Positions 22,019-32,989 of a stretch of 43,064 bases of DNA are shown here, one piece after another; position 1 is the stretch's first letter, and each line of letters opens with the position of its first letter. This DNA comes from Dicyema japonicum (lineage: Eukaryota > Dicyemida > Rhombozoa > Dicyemidae): positions 892,171 through 935,234 of the forward strand of contig RDEW01000001.1 in NCBI GenBank assembly GCA_011109175.1. The letters run 5' to 3'. The position numbers were made by a program, and so were the translations under genes. Under the pieces are notes generated by a model, which worked only from the letters and a program-made list of their open reading frames with translations, made no database searches and was not told the DNA's origin.

Positions 22019-22470
22019 AGCGGATGTCTATGTTTTGCCGTTTCTGGTTGCATCAACCGTTTGTTAACACAGTAAGAAGACCATTTACTCTAACCAATCC
22101 GCGAAGATTCCCCTCCTTTGATGGAACCTAGAAAACTTTAGAATTCAGGAATTTGAGGAATGCAGTGAAATAAAACCGAATTGTCGGTGAGGGTATCCCC
22201 TAAAATAAACGAATAATTGCTCTCTTTCGGAGAACATCACGTGTCTTCGGGGTGTTACCATGAAGAGGGCCATCGGTATTTTACAGAATTAATGAACCAC
22301 AATAATTTTTGTATGCAATGGTTAAGAGTTCAAAGACTATAGAATGTTAGCATTTGTCACGTGTCCTCGCTGTGGTGGCGTCAACTGTGTGGTTTGGCGC
22401 ACACTAAAATGACCATTTACTTTAACCAATCGGAAAGGATTTTTAATTAAACGGCATTTCTAGGAAATCT
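22019..22470. repeat. Diverged direct repeat pair
   Basis: 22019-22150 and 22345-22470 share a gcatcaaccgt / gcgtcaactgt block followed by gaccatttact.taaccaatc. About 70 percent similar by eye. Non-coding, type unknown. Confidence 0.5.
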
Positions 22471-22939
22471 TGAATTTAAAAAATGTTGCGTAATTAGTGA
22501 ACTTGAAAATTATCGTTTTCGATGAGTCTATGAGGATTGACTTCTGACTAGTCATTTATTATAGAGACAGACTGACACGGAATTGTTCGATTTGTAAGGG
22601 AACTGTTAAAATCTTCAACCGATATCCACGTGGTTGTGAGCATTCTCACGGAAGATCGATAATCCTTTGATCTTTATTGGGAAGCGAATCTCCAATTGGC
22701 GGAGGTTTTTTGCCGAATGAACAATTACTCGACAATATCATAACCCTTTAATAGGATACTTCAGTATTACGTTAAAACTCCTTGAATCTCAATATGAAGC
22801 TCAGCCGAGAATTACCAAAGAATATGATTTGAAGAGCTATCGGCAGCTTTAAAGAAACACCTCTTGATCCCACAGATTGAGGGACTGGATCAAAATTTCG
22901 TACAAGACTACTCAATCGACCCTTTTGGAGAAGAACTAC

Positions 22940-23460
22940 ATGCATCGTGGGACTTGCATTCTGTCAGTCTCTTCCCCACAGTGGTGCTTGGCTGAACACG
23001 TTTCCATCATCTTCAATTGGTTCCCTTCTGGAACAGGACGCCCTCCGAAATGGGATATCTATTCGTATCGGGATCACCTGTGCCAGCCTCATCCGTGTCG
23101 TTGTGGATCCGTTGTGGAATGCAAAAAGCTTCATCCGCTTTCTTGCCGTCTCAAAAGTAACCGGTTCCCGAGGCATACCGCCATCAACGGGGTTGTGAAG
23201 CGCTTTTTTGAGGTGGTTGAATTCCCATCATCTCTGGAACCTGTGGAGATGGAAAGCACCCGGATGGGGTGACTGCCTTCCTCTTCTCTCGGGGAAATAG
23301 TTGATTTGTAATGGGGCCTGCATCGACAACTTTTCCGAGCCGAGACTTTAAGGCTTTGCTTTGAAAGCCAGGGAAGCTGCTCGAACTTTCGAGAATGTCA
23401 AAATAAGAAAATATGACAGCCTTTCAAAAAGATTCTACGTACAGAAAGTAGTCTTCGGGC
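22940..23460 (+). mobile_element. Retroelement family C: longest fragment (CxCG to RKY region)
   Basis: Pieces across two frames give SGAWLNTFPSSSIGSLL (22980-23030), then HLCQPHPCRCGSVVE (23065-23115), PLSCRLKSNRFPRHTAINGV, FFEVVEFPSSLEPV, then HPDGVTAFLFSRG (about 23260-23300), and finally ENVKIRKYDSLSKRF. This is the conserved order after RT in many animal retroelements: GAWL, CxCG zinc-binding-like cluster, H..C, RH..N, EP, (R/H)PDG. Several frameshifts; inactive. Confidence 0.75.
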
Positions 23461-23632
23461 TCACGACGGTCACTTCTAAGAGCGCTCGTGTCCATAATGA
23501 CGAAAGCGAGTAACGAACATCTGGACAACAGACTGGCTGTTCCAAAGAATTTCTCTGACAGTTTTCAGGAGAAACAGCCACTAAATTACCTCAGCTGGAT
23601 TACTTTGAATGTGATCCTGACATGCAATCAGA

Positions 23633-23884
23633 GTTACCTCTCATCATTGCGAGCTCAATGCTCTTGAAAAGCCTCCTTTCCAAATTTCAACAAGATAAAC
23701 TTTAAAGCGCTGAGGCACATCATACATTGTAACAAGATCGGTCAAAAGGAAAACCCATGTTACCTCTCATCATTGCGAGCTCAATGCTCTTGAAAAGCCT
23801 CCTTTCCAAATTTCAACAAGATAAACTTTAAAGCGCTGAGGCACATCATACATTGTAACAAGATCGGTCAAAAGGAAAACCCAT
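23633..23884. repeat. 126-bp tandem duplication, apparently identical copies
   Basis: 23633-23758 and 23759-23884 look base-for-base the same. Because surrounding repeats are diverged, this is either very recent or an assembly duplication. Confidence 0.9.
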
Positions 23885-24199
23885 GTCACGGCGTATAAAT
23901 TATTCTCTTGACAGCTGAAAGGCTCAAATATAAAATAAGAATTAACTCAGGAATCATTGGATCACAAGAGGAATGCCTATTCCGTCAGATTGGGTCAATG
24001 ATTTATAAAGTCAACAAGGATATCTTCGAGACTAGATGACTTCGAGACGAATCTCAAAAGCTATTATCGATTGAAACATCAAGCCCACTTAATCAAAATT
24101 AAGTTTACTATTTTTAAAAATAATAAATTTTTTTTATCACAATAAATTATTTTAAAATGAATTAAATTTTAGTCAACTGTGTAGTTTCTGTTTGTTCGT

Positions 24200-25745
24200 T
24201 TGTTCCTTCTCTTTCTTCCTTCTTTATCCTCAATAAGATCGAAGAGAACAAAGCCGATTAACTTTATCTCACATTCAGATATCGGTGATGGTTTGAAGAG
24301 GATGAATTCTTCCCTTTCATGTGGGCCAAATTCTATCCCTGGTATTTTACTAAAACACCTTGGACCAATTGCGATTGATGCAATCACAGTGATATTCAAC
24401 TATTCAATAAACATGAATACAATTTCAACTATCTGGAAACTGTCCTATATACGCCCAATCCTTAAGCCTGGAAAGCCTAAAAACAATCCTGCATCATTTC
24501 GACCAATCTCGTTGCTATGCACCTTATCAAAGTTATTGGAAAAAATTGATTCTTAACCTTATAACCCCGTTCCTTCCTTTTTCGACCTCACAACATGGAT
24601 TTAGAAGGGGTCATTCAACTTTCACTCACCTAACTTCCCTCAACCGATTTATCATTGAAGGCTTTAACACAAATCCTCGTCACCTCAAAACAGTCATCTG
24701 TTCGATCGATTTACAAAAGGCCTTCGACTCTGTCTCAAGGAAAATCCTAACTCGGAAATTGTTTGTTCTCCCCGTCAACCCCAATATAAAACTTTGGCTT
24801 GCTAACTTCATATATGGAAGAAGGGCCCGGGTATACATGGATGGGACCAAATCAATTTCAAGATTACTACCCAATGGTGTCCCACAAGGTTTCCCTTTAT
24901 CACCCGCCTTATTTAACTTATACATGTCCGATTTACCGCAACCCGAAAATAAAGACGACTTCATCCTTTCATATGCTGATGACTTATTAATCGGATCCCG
25001 CGACAAAGATATCCCAAAGGCATCAGAAAGACTACAAGAATACCTTCACAAGATTCAAATTTGGCTAAATTATAACCGGCTTGATAAATCTACTGAAAAA
25101 TCTTCTTCGTCTTTATTTACTACAGACAAAAGACTTGGACAAATGACAGTGGATATTTTTATCAACCAGACAAAAATACCTTTCACGAAGAAACTGAAAA
25201 TCTTGGGGATCACCTTCGACACACACATGTCTTTTTCACCTCACGTCGAAAGCTATGGATAATCAAAACTATTTTCGGTTGCATTAAAAACTTTTTCCCA
25301 GCTTTGAAATTGTTGTACAAACAATTCATTGAGCTTTCTGTCAGCTATGCCTGTACGTCATGGGGAATCAATCTGTCCTGGACGAACAAACAAAGAATCC
25401 GGGACATTCAGGCCTTAACAGCCACTACTATTAGTAATCTCGGGAAACTAGAAAAACTAATACCCTCATCACTTGAAGACCTTATCCGACAAAATGGTAA
25501 ATGATTTGCTACCCTGTGCAAGCAGTGCAACTCTCAACAATACACAGCCACGACGTGTCTTATAAAAAGGGTATACATCACCCCTCTCCAATTCCTATTC
25601 CCGAAACCACCCCGCCCACAGAGAAGTTGTGTTGGATCCCAGAAGGCGCACGAGGAGAAAATGAGAATTCTGATTGATTCCTTCGAGATCACTTAATTAA
25701 TTTAGTAATTAAATTTTCTATTGGTGTTCTTGGGTTAAAAATAAT
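24200..25745 (+). mobile_element. LINE (jockey/CR1-like) reverse transcriptase, 5'-truncated
   Basis: Best LINE copy. 24248-24545 holds the RT fingers: SCGPNSIPGILLKHLG, IRPILKPGKP and FRPISLLCTLSKLLEKI. A one-base shift near an A6 run (about 24540) leads into 24546-25262: SQHGFRRGHSTFTHLTSL, ICSIDLQKAFDSVSRKIL, NGVPQGFPLSPALF, the catalytic box YADD (24972-24983), and ILGITFDTHMSFSPHV. A second break at about 25255-25300 precedes the distal thumb (LYKQFIELSVSYACTSW, to 25504). The 3' end reads DSFEIT then stop, and the short tail ends about 25745. The endonuclease domain is absent. Two frameshifts make it inactive, but it is young enough to read. A SINE-B copy is inserted or attached immediately downstream. 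Confidence 0.9.
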
Positions 25746-25747
25746 AA

Positions 25748-25990
25748 TTAGAGTGGCGTCATGTGATTTACTAGTATGGGTGGCACCCAGTGCCAGGCCG
25801 GCATGAAAAAGGATCATTTGCTCTCCCCCACTCCACTGGAGGGGTTTCCACAACTGCAAGAATGGACGTCTTACCATTTATGTTGATTCCGGGTGGACTC
25901 TGTTTCTGTAGAAGTGGAAACTGGATACACTTAATTAGTTGTTTACTTTATTTAACTTCTCGGTGTATCCGGGGTTATTAAATTAAACAA
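25748..25990 (+). mobile_element. SINE-like repeat, family B, copy 2
   Basis: Contains agagtggcgtcatgtgat, gggtggcacccagt, catgaaaaaggatcat, ctcccccactcc, aatggacgtctta and gttgattccggg, and ends in the tail cacttaattag...ctcggtgtatccggggtt. It begins directly after the LINE 3' end. The 5' head present at 5958 is missing here. Confidence 0.65.
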
Positions 25991-26440
25991 CCATCCAGAG
26001 GAGTTCACCCTGGACGGCATCTCCTTCAAGTTCGATCATGCAAAGAAGGATTATGGTCCCTTGATCACCTGAATTTTTTCATTCTGGCTAGGTCGGTGTT
26101 TTTCTGGTTCAATAAATTTAAATATCGTTTATTTAACTGTGTGAGGCAATACTTGGGTTTTTTCAACTGTACGTTTAATACCCTTTTTTATTGGAATGAA
26201 CTGAGTCAAATATTATCCTCACGGGGAAACTTTATACGTGTACTATAGAGATCGATGGAGGCTACTTGAACATATACTAGGATTGGATTTGAGGGCTTGG
26301 CAAGCGTGAAATCTGAAAACAACATTGACGGAAAAGTCTTACACTATGATCTCTGAAGGATTAGGAAGCTACTCATGTCCGTAGAAGTTATCGACGAACT
26401 ATGCACACAACGAGCAGATTGAAATTTAAGGAATAGTTTC
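25991..26440. other. Short coding-like relic, otherwise nothing
   Basis: The first 80 bases read PEEFTLDGISFKFDHAKKDY in one frame, then stop. It may be a relic of a gene or element; not assigned. Confidence 0.3.
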
Positions 26441-26757
26441 TCGAGTTGCACGTGCCTTGTCTTGGTCACCAAGATACAATGAAAAGAGAGAGGTGGGAAT
26501 ATTTAAACATATTCTCAGAATAAATCCAACAGAATTCATGCTATGGAAGCATACCATGAGTGCACTCGAGGATATAGAGGACGACTCAGACACACATTAA
26601 AAAGGACCTAGGAGCTCAAAAAGAGAAGCTAGAAGACTTGAAAACCTTGATGACCTCTACGAAATTGCATCCTCGAGAGGATCGTGGTGCCTCCGACAGT
26701 CAGTATTCTGCCACAAGCGACGAGAAAATCTCACTCAGTTTATGTTAACTTGGTGTA
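26441..26757 (+). other. Interrupted open frame, unassigned
   Basis: A plus frame of about 105 codons has one TAA near 26599. Stretches such as ARALSWSPRYNEKREVGIF, LRINPTEFMLWKHTMSAL and ENLDDLYEIASSRGSWCL are protein-like. No family recognised; no GT..AG pair removes the stop cleanly. Confidence 0.3.
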
Positions 26758-27721
26758 TCCTATATCTTCCGTAGATCAACAAGAGAAGTTACATCCATCT
26801 TAAGACATTTGTAGTGGATACCTTCTAACTTTAACCTTACTAAAGTACTATATAAGAATAAGACACCCACGTGACTAAATATACCATCACTAGTGACTGA
26901 TAAGCCAATTATACACAATAATTCTATCACGTGGACGACTGTCAGTGTCGATGACAATCTCCACTCAGTCAGCACAAACTGGGATAACAAATAGATCAGG
27001 TCCCTTCTCCACAAGTGCATCGTTCGCCCTTCAAACATGATCTTGTTTTAAAGGTACATTAACAAAATTTATTTCCTAACAACTAAGAAATTCAGACCAG
27101 CACGTGCTAGGTAACGTTGGTAATAGAAACGTAAATTCTTATATCAAAAAGTATATTTTATAGGATTCGCACAGGAAATCTCACTGATAAGTCACGTGGG
27201 TGACTCTCGAACCCCCATTGTTTTGCCACCTCGACGACCCATTCTCAAATGTTGTCTCTGCGTCACAAAATAAGCTAAAAAGATACTCAATCTTGGAGAT
27301 CTATACCACCCCCTCAAAATCGTAACTTTGGATCAAAGGAGACCCTTGTGCAGAGGATAGACATCACATGAGTAATACCCCCATTTATTTGCAAAATGAT
27401 GGAATATCCACTAACCAATCATATGGTTGAACTAAAGGTGCGACCCTCCTAAGAATATCCAAGAACATACTTCTCAATATAGACAGTTTAAAGAGGCCTG
27501 TCTAAATGCCACACGTGCATTACAGTTAGTATGAATATATGGTTTTTAGTAATAGTGACAAACATGTAGGCGTCATCAGTTAAATATAAAATCATGATTA
27601 CCCAATAAAAACAACACATAATATGCTATATTGGATAAATTCAACGAATGGATTAGTTCATCATACGCCTAAACTAAATAAGAATATTAATTTAAACTAC
27701 AACCAACATAAGTACCACGTG
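26449..27721. other. Cluster of seven CACGTG palindromes
   Basis: CACGTG occurs at 26449, 26868, 26928, 27101, 27193, 27512 and 27716, seven in 1.27 kb of apparently non-coding DNA. The hexamer is the canonical E-box core for bHLH factors, but no adjacent promoter is evident and function is unknown. Confidence 0.6.
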
Positions 27722-28254
27722 AAAACACACTTTAAAATTTTAAATATATTTGTTTGTTCGATAATTAAATTTAAATAAATTATTTATGTTTACCATATAT
27801 ATTAGCTCAAAAAAATTTAATTATAAACATTCTCAAAGTATTTATTAAATAAAATAAAAATTTTCAAAATAGTTGGGAACGGTAGCCTGGCGCTCGTCCT
27901 GTAGCCATTACCAAACAACCAAGCAAACTATTTGGTAGTTGCAATTTATTCAGAAATAGCTAATAAATGGAAATTCTATTACAGATGTATGGAATTTATA
28001 ATAGCTTAATATGTCTCAGACAACCATTCCGTACCTGTATGATCTTAATCCCTATTCAGGCCAAAGTGGTCTTCACCTTTCCTTTCTCTACTTTCGGTAC
28101 CTAGATCACCATTTAGAACTTCAGTAATCATAATCCGCGGACATCCGTAAAATCAAATATATTAGTGTCTTTCCAAACATACACAGTATTTATTATGTAG
28201 GTAGGAAAAAACGATAGTCACTGAGTGATAACTTCAGGTATTTAGCAACTCACA
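27722..28254. other. No gene recognised
   Basis: 27727-27870 is extremely AT-rich. The rest has no extended frame and no repeat partner noticed. Confidence 0.45.
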
Positions 28255-28420
28255 CATGATCATGCTTGGAAAGGGTCAGACACTGAAAATAAGTACGAAA
28301 GTCATTGTGACAGTTCATTTTGAACGAGTCGCAGTAGAAACCTCGGGGTTATTGGAACCAGATCACTAACCATGCTAAACCGTATTGAATTGATTATCAT
28401 GAGAAGGAAGAGGAATAGAC
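28255..28420 (+). mobile_element. Retroelement family C: TPVAVET-region fragment
   Basis: Conceptual frames give ENKYESHC, then FERVAVETSG, then GTRSLTMLNRIELI after a shift. The nucleotide sequence parallels 32214-32480. Equivalent to the KY..L / PVAVET / G..G...LL..I part of the domain. Broken by a stop and a frameshift. Confidence 0.6.
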
Positions 28421-29103
28421 GAGAGAAAAGTTCGTTTATTGATTCCATCTGTAGAATAATCCCTATATAATCCTAATACCTGTCAAACACATAACCTGAT
28501 TATTCTTTGATGTCAGTAATCATATGTGACGTATTAAAATGCGGTATAAGGCTTCAAAAGTATTATTAATGAAGCCTGTTCTGCCCTGAGAAAACCGAGA
28601 GGTTGAAACGGGCAAAGTACACGGTCCTACCCAATGATTTTTTGTCCGTTCCACTCGCCCAAGTACAAGTTCTATACAGTTTGATTTTTTGTCCGTTCCG
28701 AGACGTCTGGATCCCTTGCATCTGCGACGCTGGAATTCTTGAGTCGCCTATGGAATCGGATTTCTACAAGATTAGGAGACCCCCGTAAGCGCTGCTAGTT
28801 ATTTGACTGAATCTCGCTCGCCATCCTAAGAGTGAATAGCCACGCAGTCAAGGCGGCCGCTATATGACCATTTGCTCATTTTTTAAATTAATAAATTGTT
28901 TTTATTATTAATTCAATATTCAATTTACTTGAAGGTCAAATTTTCAAAATAACGGAATAAATAATTAATAAGGTCATAATTATAATCAGATAACTTTTAA
29001 TTTTTTGAATAAAAACCACAAATGACTTTTCGTTCCAATTACTAAAGTATATTTCAAGGAATAATAAATCTACCAATATGCCCCATTTTTTGATAAATCG
29101 CTG
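28421..29103. other. No gene recognised
   Basis: Contains gattttttgtccgttcc twice (28637 and 28682). AT-rich from 28870. A short plus frame at 28603-28788 is not recognisable. Confidence 0.4.
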
Positions 29104-29522
29104 ATGTACATTCATCACAAATTGTCTTTATCTACTCACGATGTTCCTATTTCTCTTATGGATGGACAAATCGGTGGATATTGGTTATATATTTTTTGGA
29201 ATGAGGAAGCGCCGAATACACCATCCTCTTGGTTTGAATCTCGTCTAAAAGAAATTGTGGAAACTTAGACAAATCCACCTATGGCATTATCAAGGGAAAA
29301 ATAAGTTAGATTATTTACTCCCAAGAGTTCTTAATGATAATACTGTTCCCCCTGTGTCGCCTTAGCACAAATCTAACGCTCACTAACTTCTCGTCCTCTC
29401 TTTCAAGTGTCCTAGTTCATAACATTTCAAAATTCCCTGCTATTCAGAGTATCTTGAGGCTTAATTTACCATGGAATTATTTTTATAAAAATTACTTCAG
29501 AACAGAAAAATGTCTGAAGTAA
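29104..29522 (+). CDS. Candidate three-exon gene, product unknown
   Basis: Exons 29104-29242, 29269-29304 and 29326-29522 join in phase 1 and phase 1 through GT..AG introns of 26 and 21 nt, the size typical of this genome, giving 123 aa ending in TAA. Stops in all intervening frames vanish on splicing. Predicted sequence includes SLMDGQIGGYWLYIFWNEEA, a short hydrophobic stretch FLMIILFPLC (about residues 60-69), and LRLNLPWNYFYKNYF near the C-terminus. No family recognised. It converges on the PCGF gene, with 81 bp between stops. The coding frame is also open upstream of the ATG for about 30 bases, so an upstream exon is possible. Confidence 0.42.
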
Positions 29523-29603
29523 TAAAAACACCTATTTCTGCTCGTTTCTGATGGAAAAAATAAATTAAGATATAGATTTATTCGAATAGAGAAAAGTTCG
29601 AAT

Positions 29604-31030
29604 TCAGTGCTTGGTTCTCTTACTATCGCGGATTTCATCAAAAAGTAAAGCGTCGATAGAAAAGTCCTTTTTTATGGGAGAATTGGCATTTTTTGCTGGA
29701 TCTAATTTGCTTATCCGGCGTGGAACTATGCATGTCATCTCTTTGTTTTTCAATTTTGATTTAACGAAAATCTGATCGAATCTGAAACGTTCGAATATTT
29801 CCATTTGTTCAGGCAATGAAATTGCCTTTAAATCATTTTCTATTTTCTTTAAAACCTCTTTTGGAGGTATTCGTGGATCATATCCTTCTGAATGTCTTTT
29901 AAAGACTTCCCAATGATCACCTAATGTCATTATATCCTTGGTTTCTGGAAATTCCTCGACAATTTGTGGTTCAGGGTTAACGTTTGAAGTGACAGGATCC
30001 GCATTTGAGCTTCTAGCCAGCTTTCTTGATACTTTCTTCCTGAGTTTTGCGAGATTAGTTAACTTTGGAATTCTAATTTCCCTAGCTGGGCCATCCACCT
30101 TGACTTCTACTTCAAAATTGAGGACATGGTCATTCTTTGAACCAAAATATTCAATCAGGTCCTTCAAAATGACTTTTTCTGGCATCTCATTTTGATTGTA
30201 AAATATCCTTATCTTTAGTTTAATAATTCCAACAAAAACCTTAGGAGAACCGGCGAGAAGATATTTGTAGCAAATATGTGTCTTCAACGTACCAATGGAA
30301 GTCTCAGAGGGAAATAAAAGCATGTGACAGTTGACCTAAATTTTTATGGAATTCAAAAACATTAAAATCTGCTCCTGTGTTGGTTTTTGATGATTTCAAT
30401 TCATAGCAGAATGTTATGAAGCGATAGCTCACGTAAATCATGTTATGAAATCGTTTCTTAGGCTTCAGTCGAGGAGCATCACTCTCTACGTCTGATATCA
30501 TCATTTTAAAGGAACTTGTGGAGAGATCTGACTGATTTTCTAAAATTTAGAACTCCAAGTACTTTGCTGGATAATTCTCGCGATATTTCTTAGCACCGAG
30601 TCCTCTCTAAATCGCAATTAGGGTAATTATGCGGAACTACTTTAAGCTGATTGTTGTTACGACAACGCTGCAGATTGGACAGTTCACTGACGTCCTTAGA
30701 TGATCATAAATGCAATTTTCACAAACTGGGGGATAAAATAATTTTAATGAATCATAAAATAGCCTTAAACACACAGCACAATTGTTGCGGTTAACACAGT
30801 GACAATAAATCTACTTTAACATAAATTAAACTGACAAAACACGTGCTTAATGGTAAAGCATGATTTAGAAAGTGCATTTATGCAAACAGCAAGATTTGAG
30901 CTGATAAATCAAATATAATACAGGAATGAGGACAATCTGACGAAGAAATTGGGTTTTCCATGATTTTGCAACAAATTGAACAGTTTAGAAGACTCTCAAT
31001 GTCCCGAGAGAACAGTGAACGGATGTCCAT
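29604..31030 (-). CDS. Polycomb group RING finger protein (PCGF/BMI1-type), 7 exons
   Basis: PCGF proteins pair with RING1 in Polycomb repressive complex 1, which ubiquitinates histone H2A in chromatin. Exons 31030-30922, 30725-30667, 30646-30597, 30576-30563, 30539-30361, 30335-30240 and 30212-29604 join in frame to 371 aa ending in TGA; introns are 196, 20, 20, 23, 25 and 27 nt. The N-terminal RING has ligands C17, C20, C33, H35, C38, C41, C52 and C55, with the same spacing as BMI1 (12 between pairs 1 and 2, 10 before CPIC). Residues about 135-205 form a RAWUL-like ubiquitin fold (CHMLLFPSETSIGTLKTHIC, then KIRIFYNQNEMPEKVILKDL) as in PCGFs. The long charged C-terminal part (206-371) has no domain I know. 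The 27-nt intron 6 lacks a stop, so it could be retained. RING and RAWUL together make the family firm; the subtype is unclear. Confidence 0.82.
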
Positions 31031-31103
31031 AGAATCTGAGAATTGACGCTGGCAGATCAATTTTATAACGCTCAGTTAACGTAAGTCCGGTAACCGCATT
31101 ATT

Positions 31104-31800
31104 TCACCAATAAAATGCGACATTGGCCACTCCCTCTGTTTTTAGATAGTCCTCATCCACCGAAATCAAAAATCTAGCAAAAAAGTTTGTTCTCCCATAT
31201 TTAGTGACAAACAACTCCTGATTGATGTGATAAATGAACGAGAAAATACAATGCTGTGTCTTATTTTTGTGGTTATCTATTACCTCAATTTGCTTTGAAT
31301 TAGAATTTATGATAATTTTAGCTCACAAATACCGCAAATTATTTAGTGCATTCGTTTAACCACCATCACACCCAAAGGATGTAAAGGTAACCATATAGTT
31401 TATCTTGACTTATTTGGAAGCTGAAACAATAACATCAGCAAAAAATCATTCTCCAGGTTCCAATATATAGTCGGTATTCCCATGGACGATGCTTATTTGC
31501 TGTGAAAATCATGCCGTTCAGGAAAACCTATGATTCGTGTGGCAATCGCATTTCGTCGACGATTCCTTTAACCATTCTCTCAGCAGACGTTTAGAAGAAT
31601 TCAGGACGAACTTAACTAAGAACTTCTGTGAATTCAATTTTAGCTGCATTGCCTGCTCGCTGCATTGCCTTTTCGTTGGTTAGGAAAAGTCGATAGGAGA
31701 TCTTTTCTATGAGATTTTCAGTTATTGAAAGTTGCAGTAGATTATTTACTCTGTAGAACCTATATATTCTTAATGATTTTACTAACTCAGAAATGACCAA
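31104..31800 (-). CDS. Candidate multi-exon gene with an interrupted frame, product unknown
   Basis: The first exon from ATG 31800 runs open for about 60 codons (RAGNAAKIEFTEVL). A 40-nt GT..AG intron leads to KWLKESSTKCDCHTNH, and a 36-nt intron to IVHGNTDYILEPGE, where a TGA interrupts. A later piece (KINYMVTFTSFGCDG) splices through a 39-nt intron (31360-31322) into a 72-codon last exon (31321-31104) reading KQIEVIDNHKNKTQHC, LFVTKYGRTNFFARFLISV and ending GVANVAFYW. The last exon is the most convincing part. I recognise no family. It is head-to-tail with the PCGF gene, 73 bp apart. It may be a pseudogene, a sequencing error, or wrongly spliced by me around 31420-31460. Confidence 0.35.
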
Positions 31801-32213
31801 ATAGTGTTGAAACCGAGTTATTATGTGATCACAGTTTACATACGCTCTGATGTACCAAATTTAATTTTTTTAAAATTTTGCGTCCATTTTTTTAGAGAAA
31901 GTTAATCTGCCTTCTCGACATCGTCTAATACAGCCTAGCTGAGGATTTCTATGGCAATTAACAGAGACGCCAAGGTCCTAAACAATTGCTCCAGATTGAC
32001 GTTTTCAAAAAAAGGTTTCCAGGCGGTGATTTAACCCACAGATCTAGTAGACCCTGAAGAAGTTGAGAACTCTCCTAAAATCAAAGTCATTAAGTTATTA
32101 ACTAGACAACATGGAGAACTCCTTGAAGATACAAACTTGTAGAGCCTGTTAGTTTAATTTTCAAAAAAATCTGTTAATAAAAATTTTCAACAAACTAGTG
32201 AATCAGATTTTTA
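31801..32213. other. No gene recognised
   Basis: No coding signal or repeat partner found. Possible promoter region of the minus-strand gene cluster, but no motif is clear. Confidence 0.4.
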
Positions 32214-32500
32214 GCTCACACAGGATCAGTCTTGGAAAAGGCTGATACCTTAAAGTAAAAGAAATACGAATGTCGCTGTGGATAGTTCATTTTAAATCAG
32301 TAGCCGTGGAAAGTTCTTGAGTCATTGGAGGCAGATCACTGACCCTTCTGAANTGGAAAAGGCTGAGACCTTAAAGTAAAAGAAATACGAATGTCGCTGT
32401 AAATAGTTCATTTTGAAACAGTAGCTGTGGAAAATTCTTGAGTCATTGGAGGCAGATCACTGACCCTTCTGAACCGCATTGGATCACTTATCGGGAAAAA
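32214..32500 (+). mobile_element. Retroelement family C fragment, duplicated across an N
   Basis: 32229-32352 and 32354-32475 are near-identical and meet at an N (32353). Frames give SVAVES, then VIGGRSLTLLNRIGSLIGK, matching the VAVET-G-LL-IG region of the family and 28255-28420. Most likely one fragment doubled by an assembly join. Confidence 0.65.
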
Positions 32501-32534
32501 TGGATAATAGAAAGGGAATTGGCTTGTTGAGTAC

Positions 32535-32740
32535 ATTTCAGTCAATCCGGAATCAACATAAAGGGTAACAGATGGCGATACTTGTAATTGTGGAAACCCC
32601 TCCAATGGAGTGGGGAAGAGAAAATGATTTTTTCATGCCAGCCAGGCTCTGGGTGCCACCTAAACACGTGGATCACATGACGCCACAACCTCAACCAATT
32701 AGTCACTTAGCACCACATGGCGCCACGCGGAATCTTTTAT
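32535..32740 (-). mobile_element. SINE-like repeat, family B, copy 3 (antisense)
   Basis: The reverse complement holds ccgcgtggcgccatgtggtg, then gatccacgtg, gtggcacccaga, ggctggcatgaaaaa, ttctcttccccactcc and gttgattccggatt, the family B order. It contains CACGTG at 32665. Confidence 0.65.
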
Positions 32741-32989
32741 AGGGAAATCTTGGATTTTAATAAATCGTAAATTTAGAATCGTAGATTGTAGTTTACCCTG
32801 GTTATATCGAGAAATATTAAAATTTTGACAATTATTAAGGATACGTCATGTTTTGAAGTTAATAAACAATAATAAAAATTTGTCACATCTGTGACAAGTG
32901 ACTGACAATTAAAAGTAAAATATTTTGAAAATGAACTTTTATTTTTTTTTCATTTTTAATCGATATTATTCAAATATCCAATTTCTACA
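32741..32989. other. No gene recognised
   Basis: AT-rich spacer between a SINE and a MITE. Confidence 0.5.

Noticed and set aside
26760-27038. Minus-strand 92-codon hydrophobic frame
   Set aside because: No homologue or splice support; composition compatible with chance in this region.
30840-30905. tRNA-like stretch (D-arm-like GCTTAATGGTAAAGC) within the long PCGF intron
   Set aside because: No matching anticodon stem or acceptor stem could be formed; not called as a tRNA.
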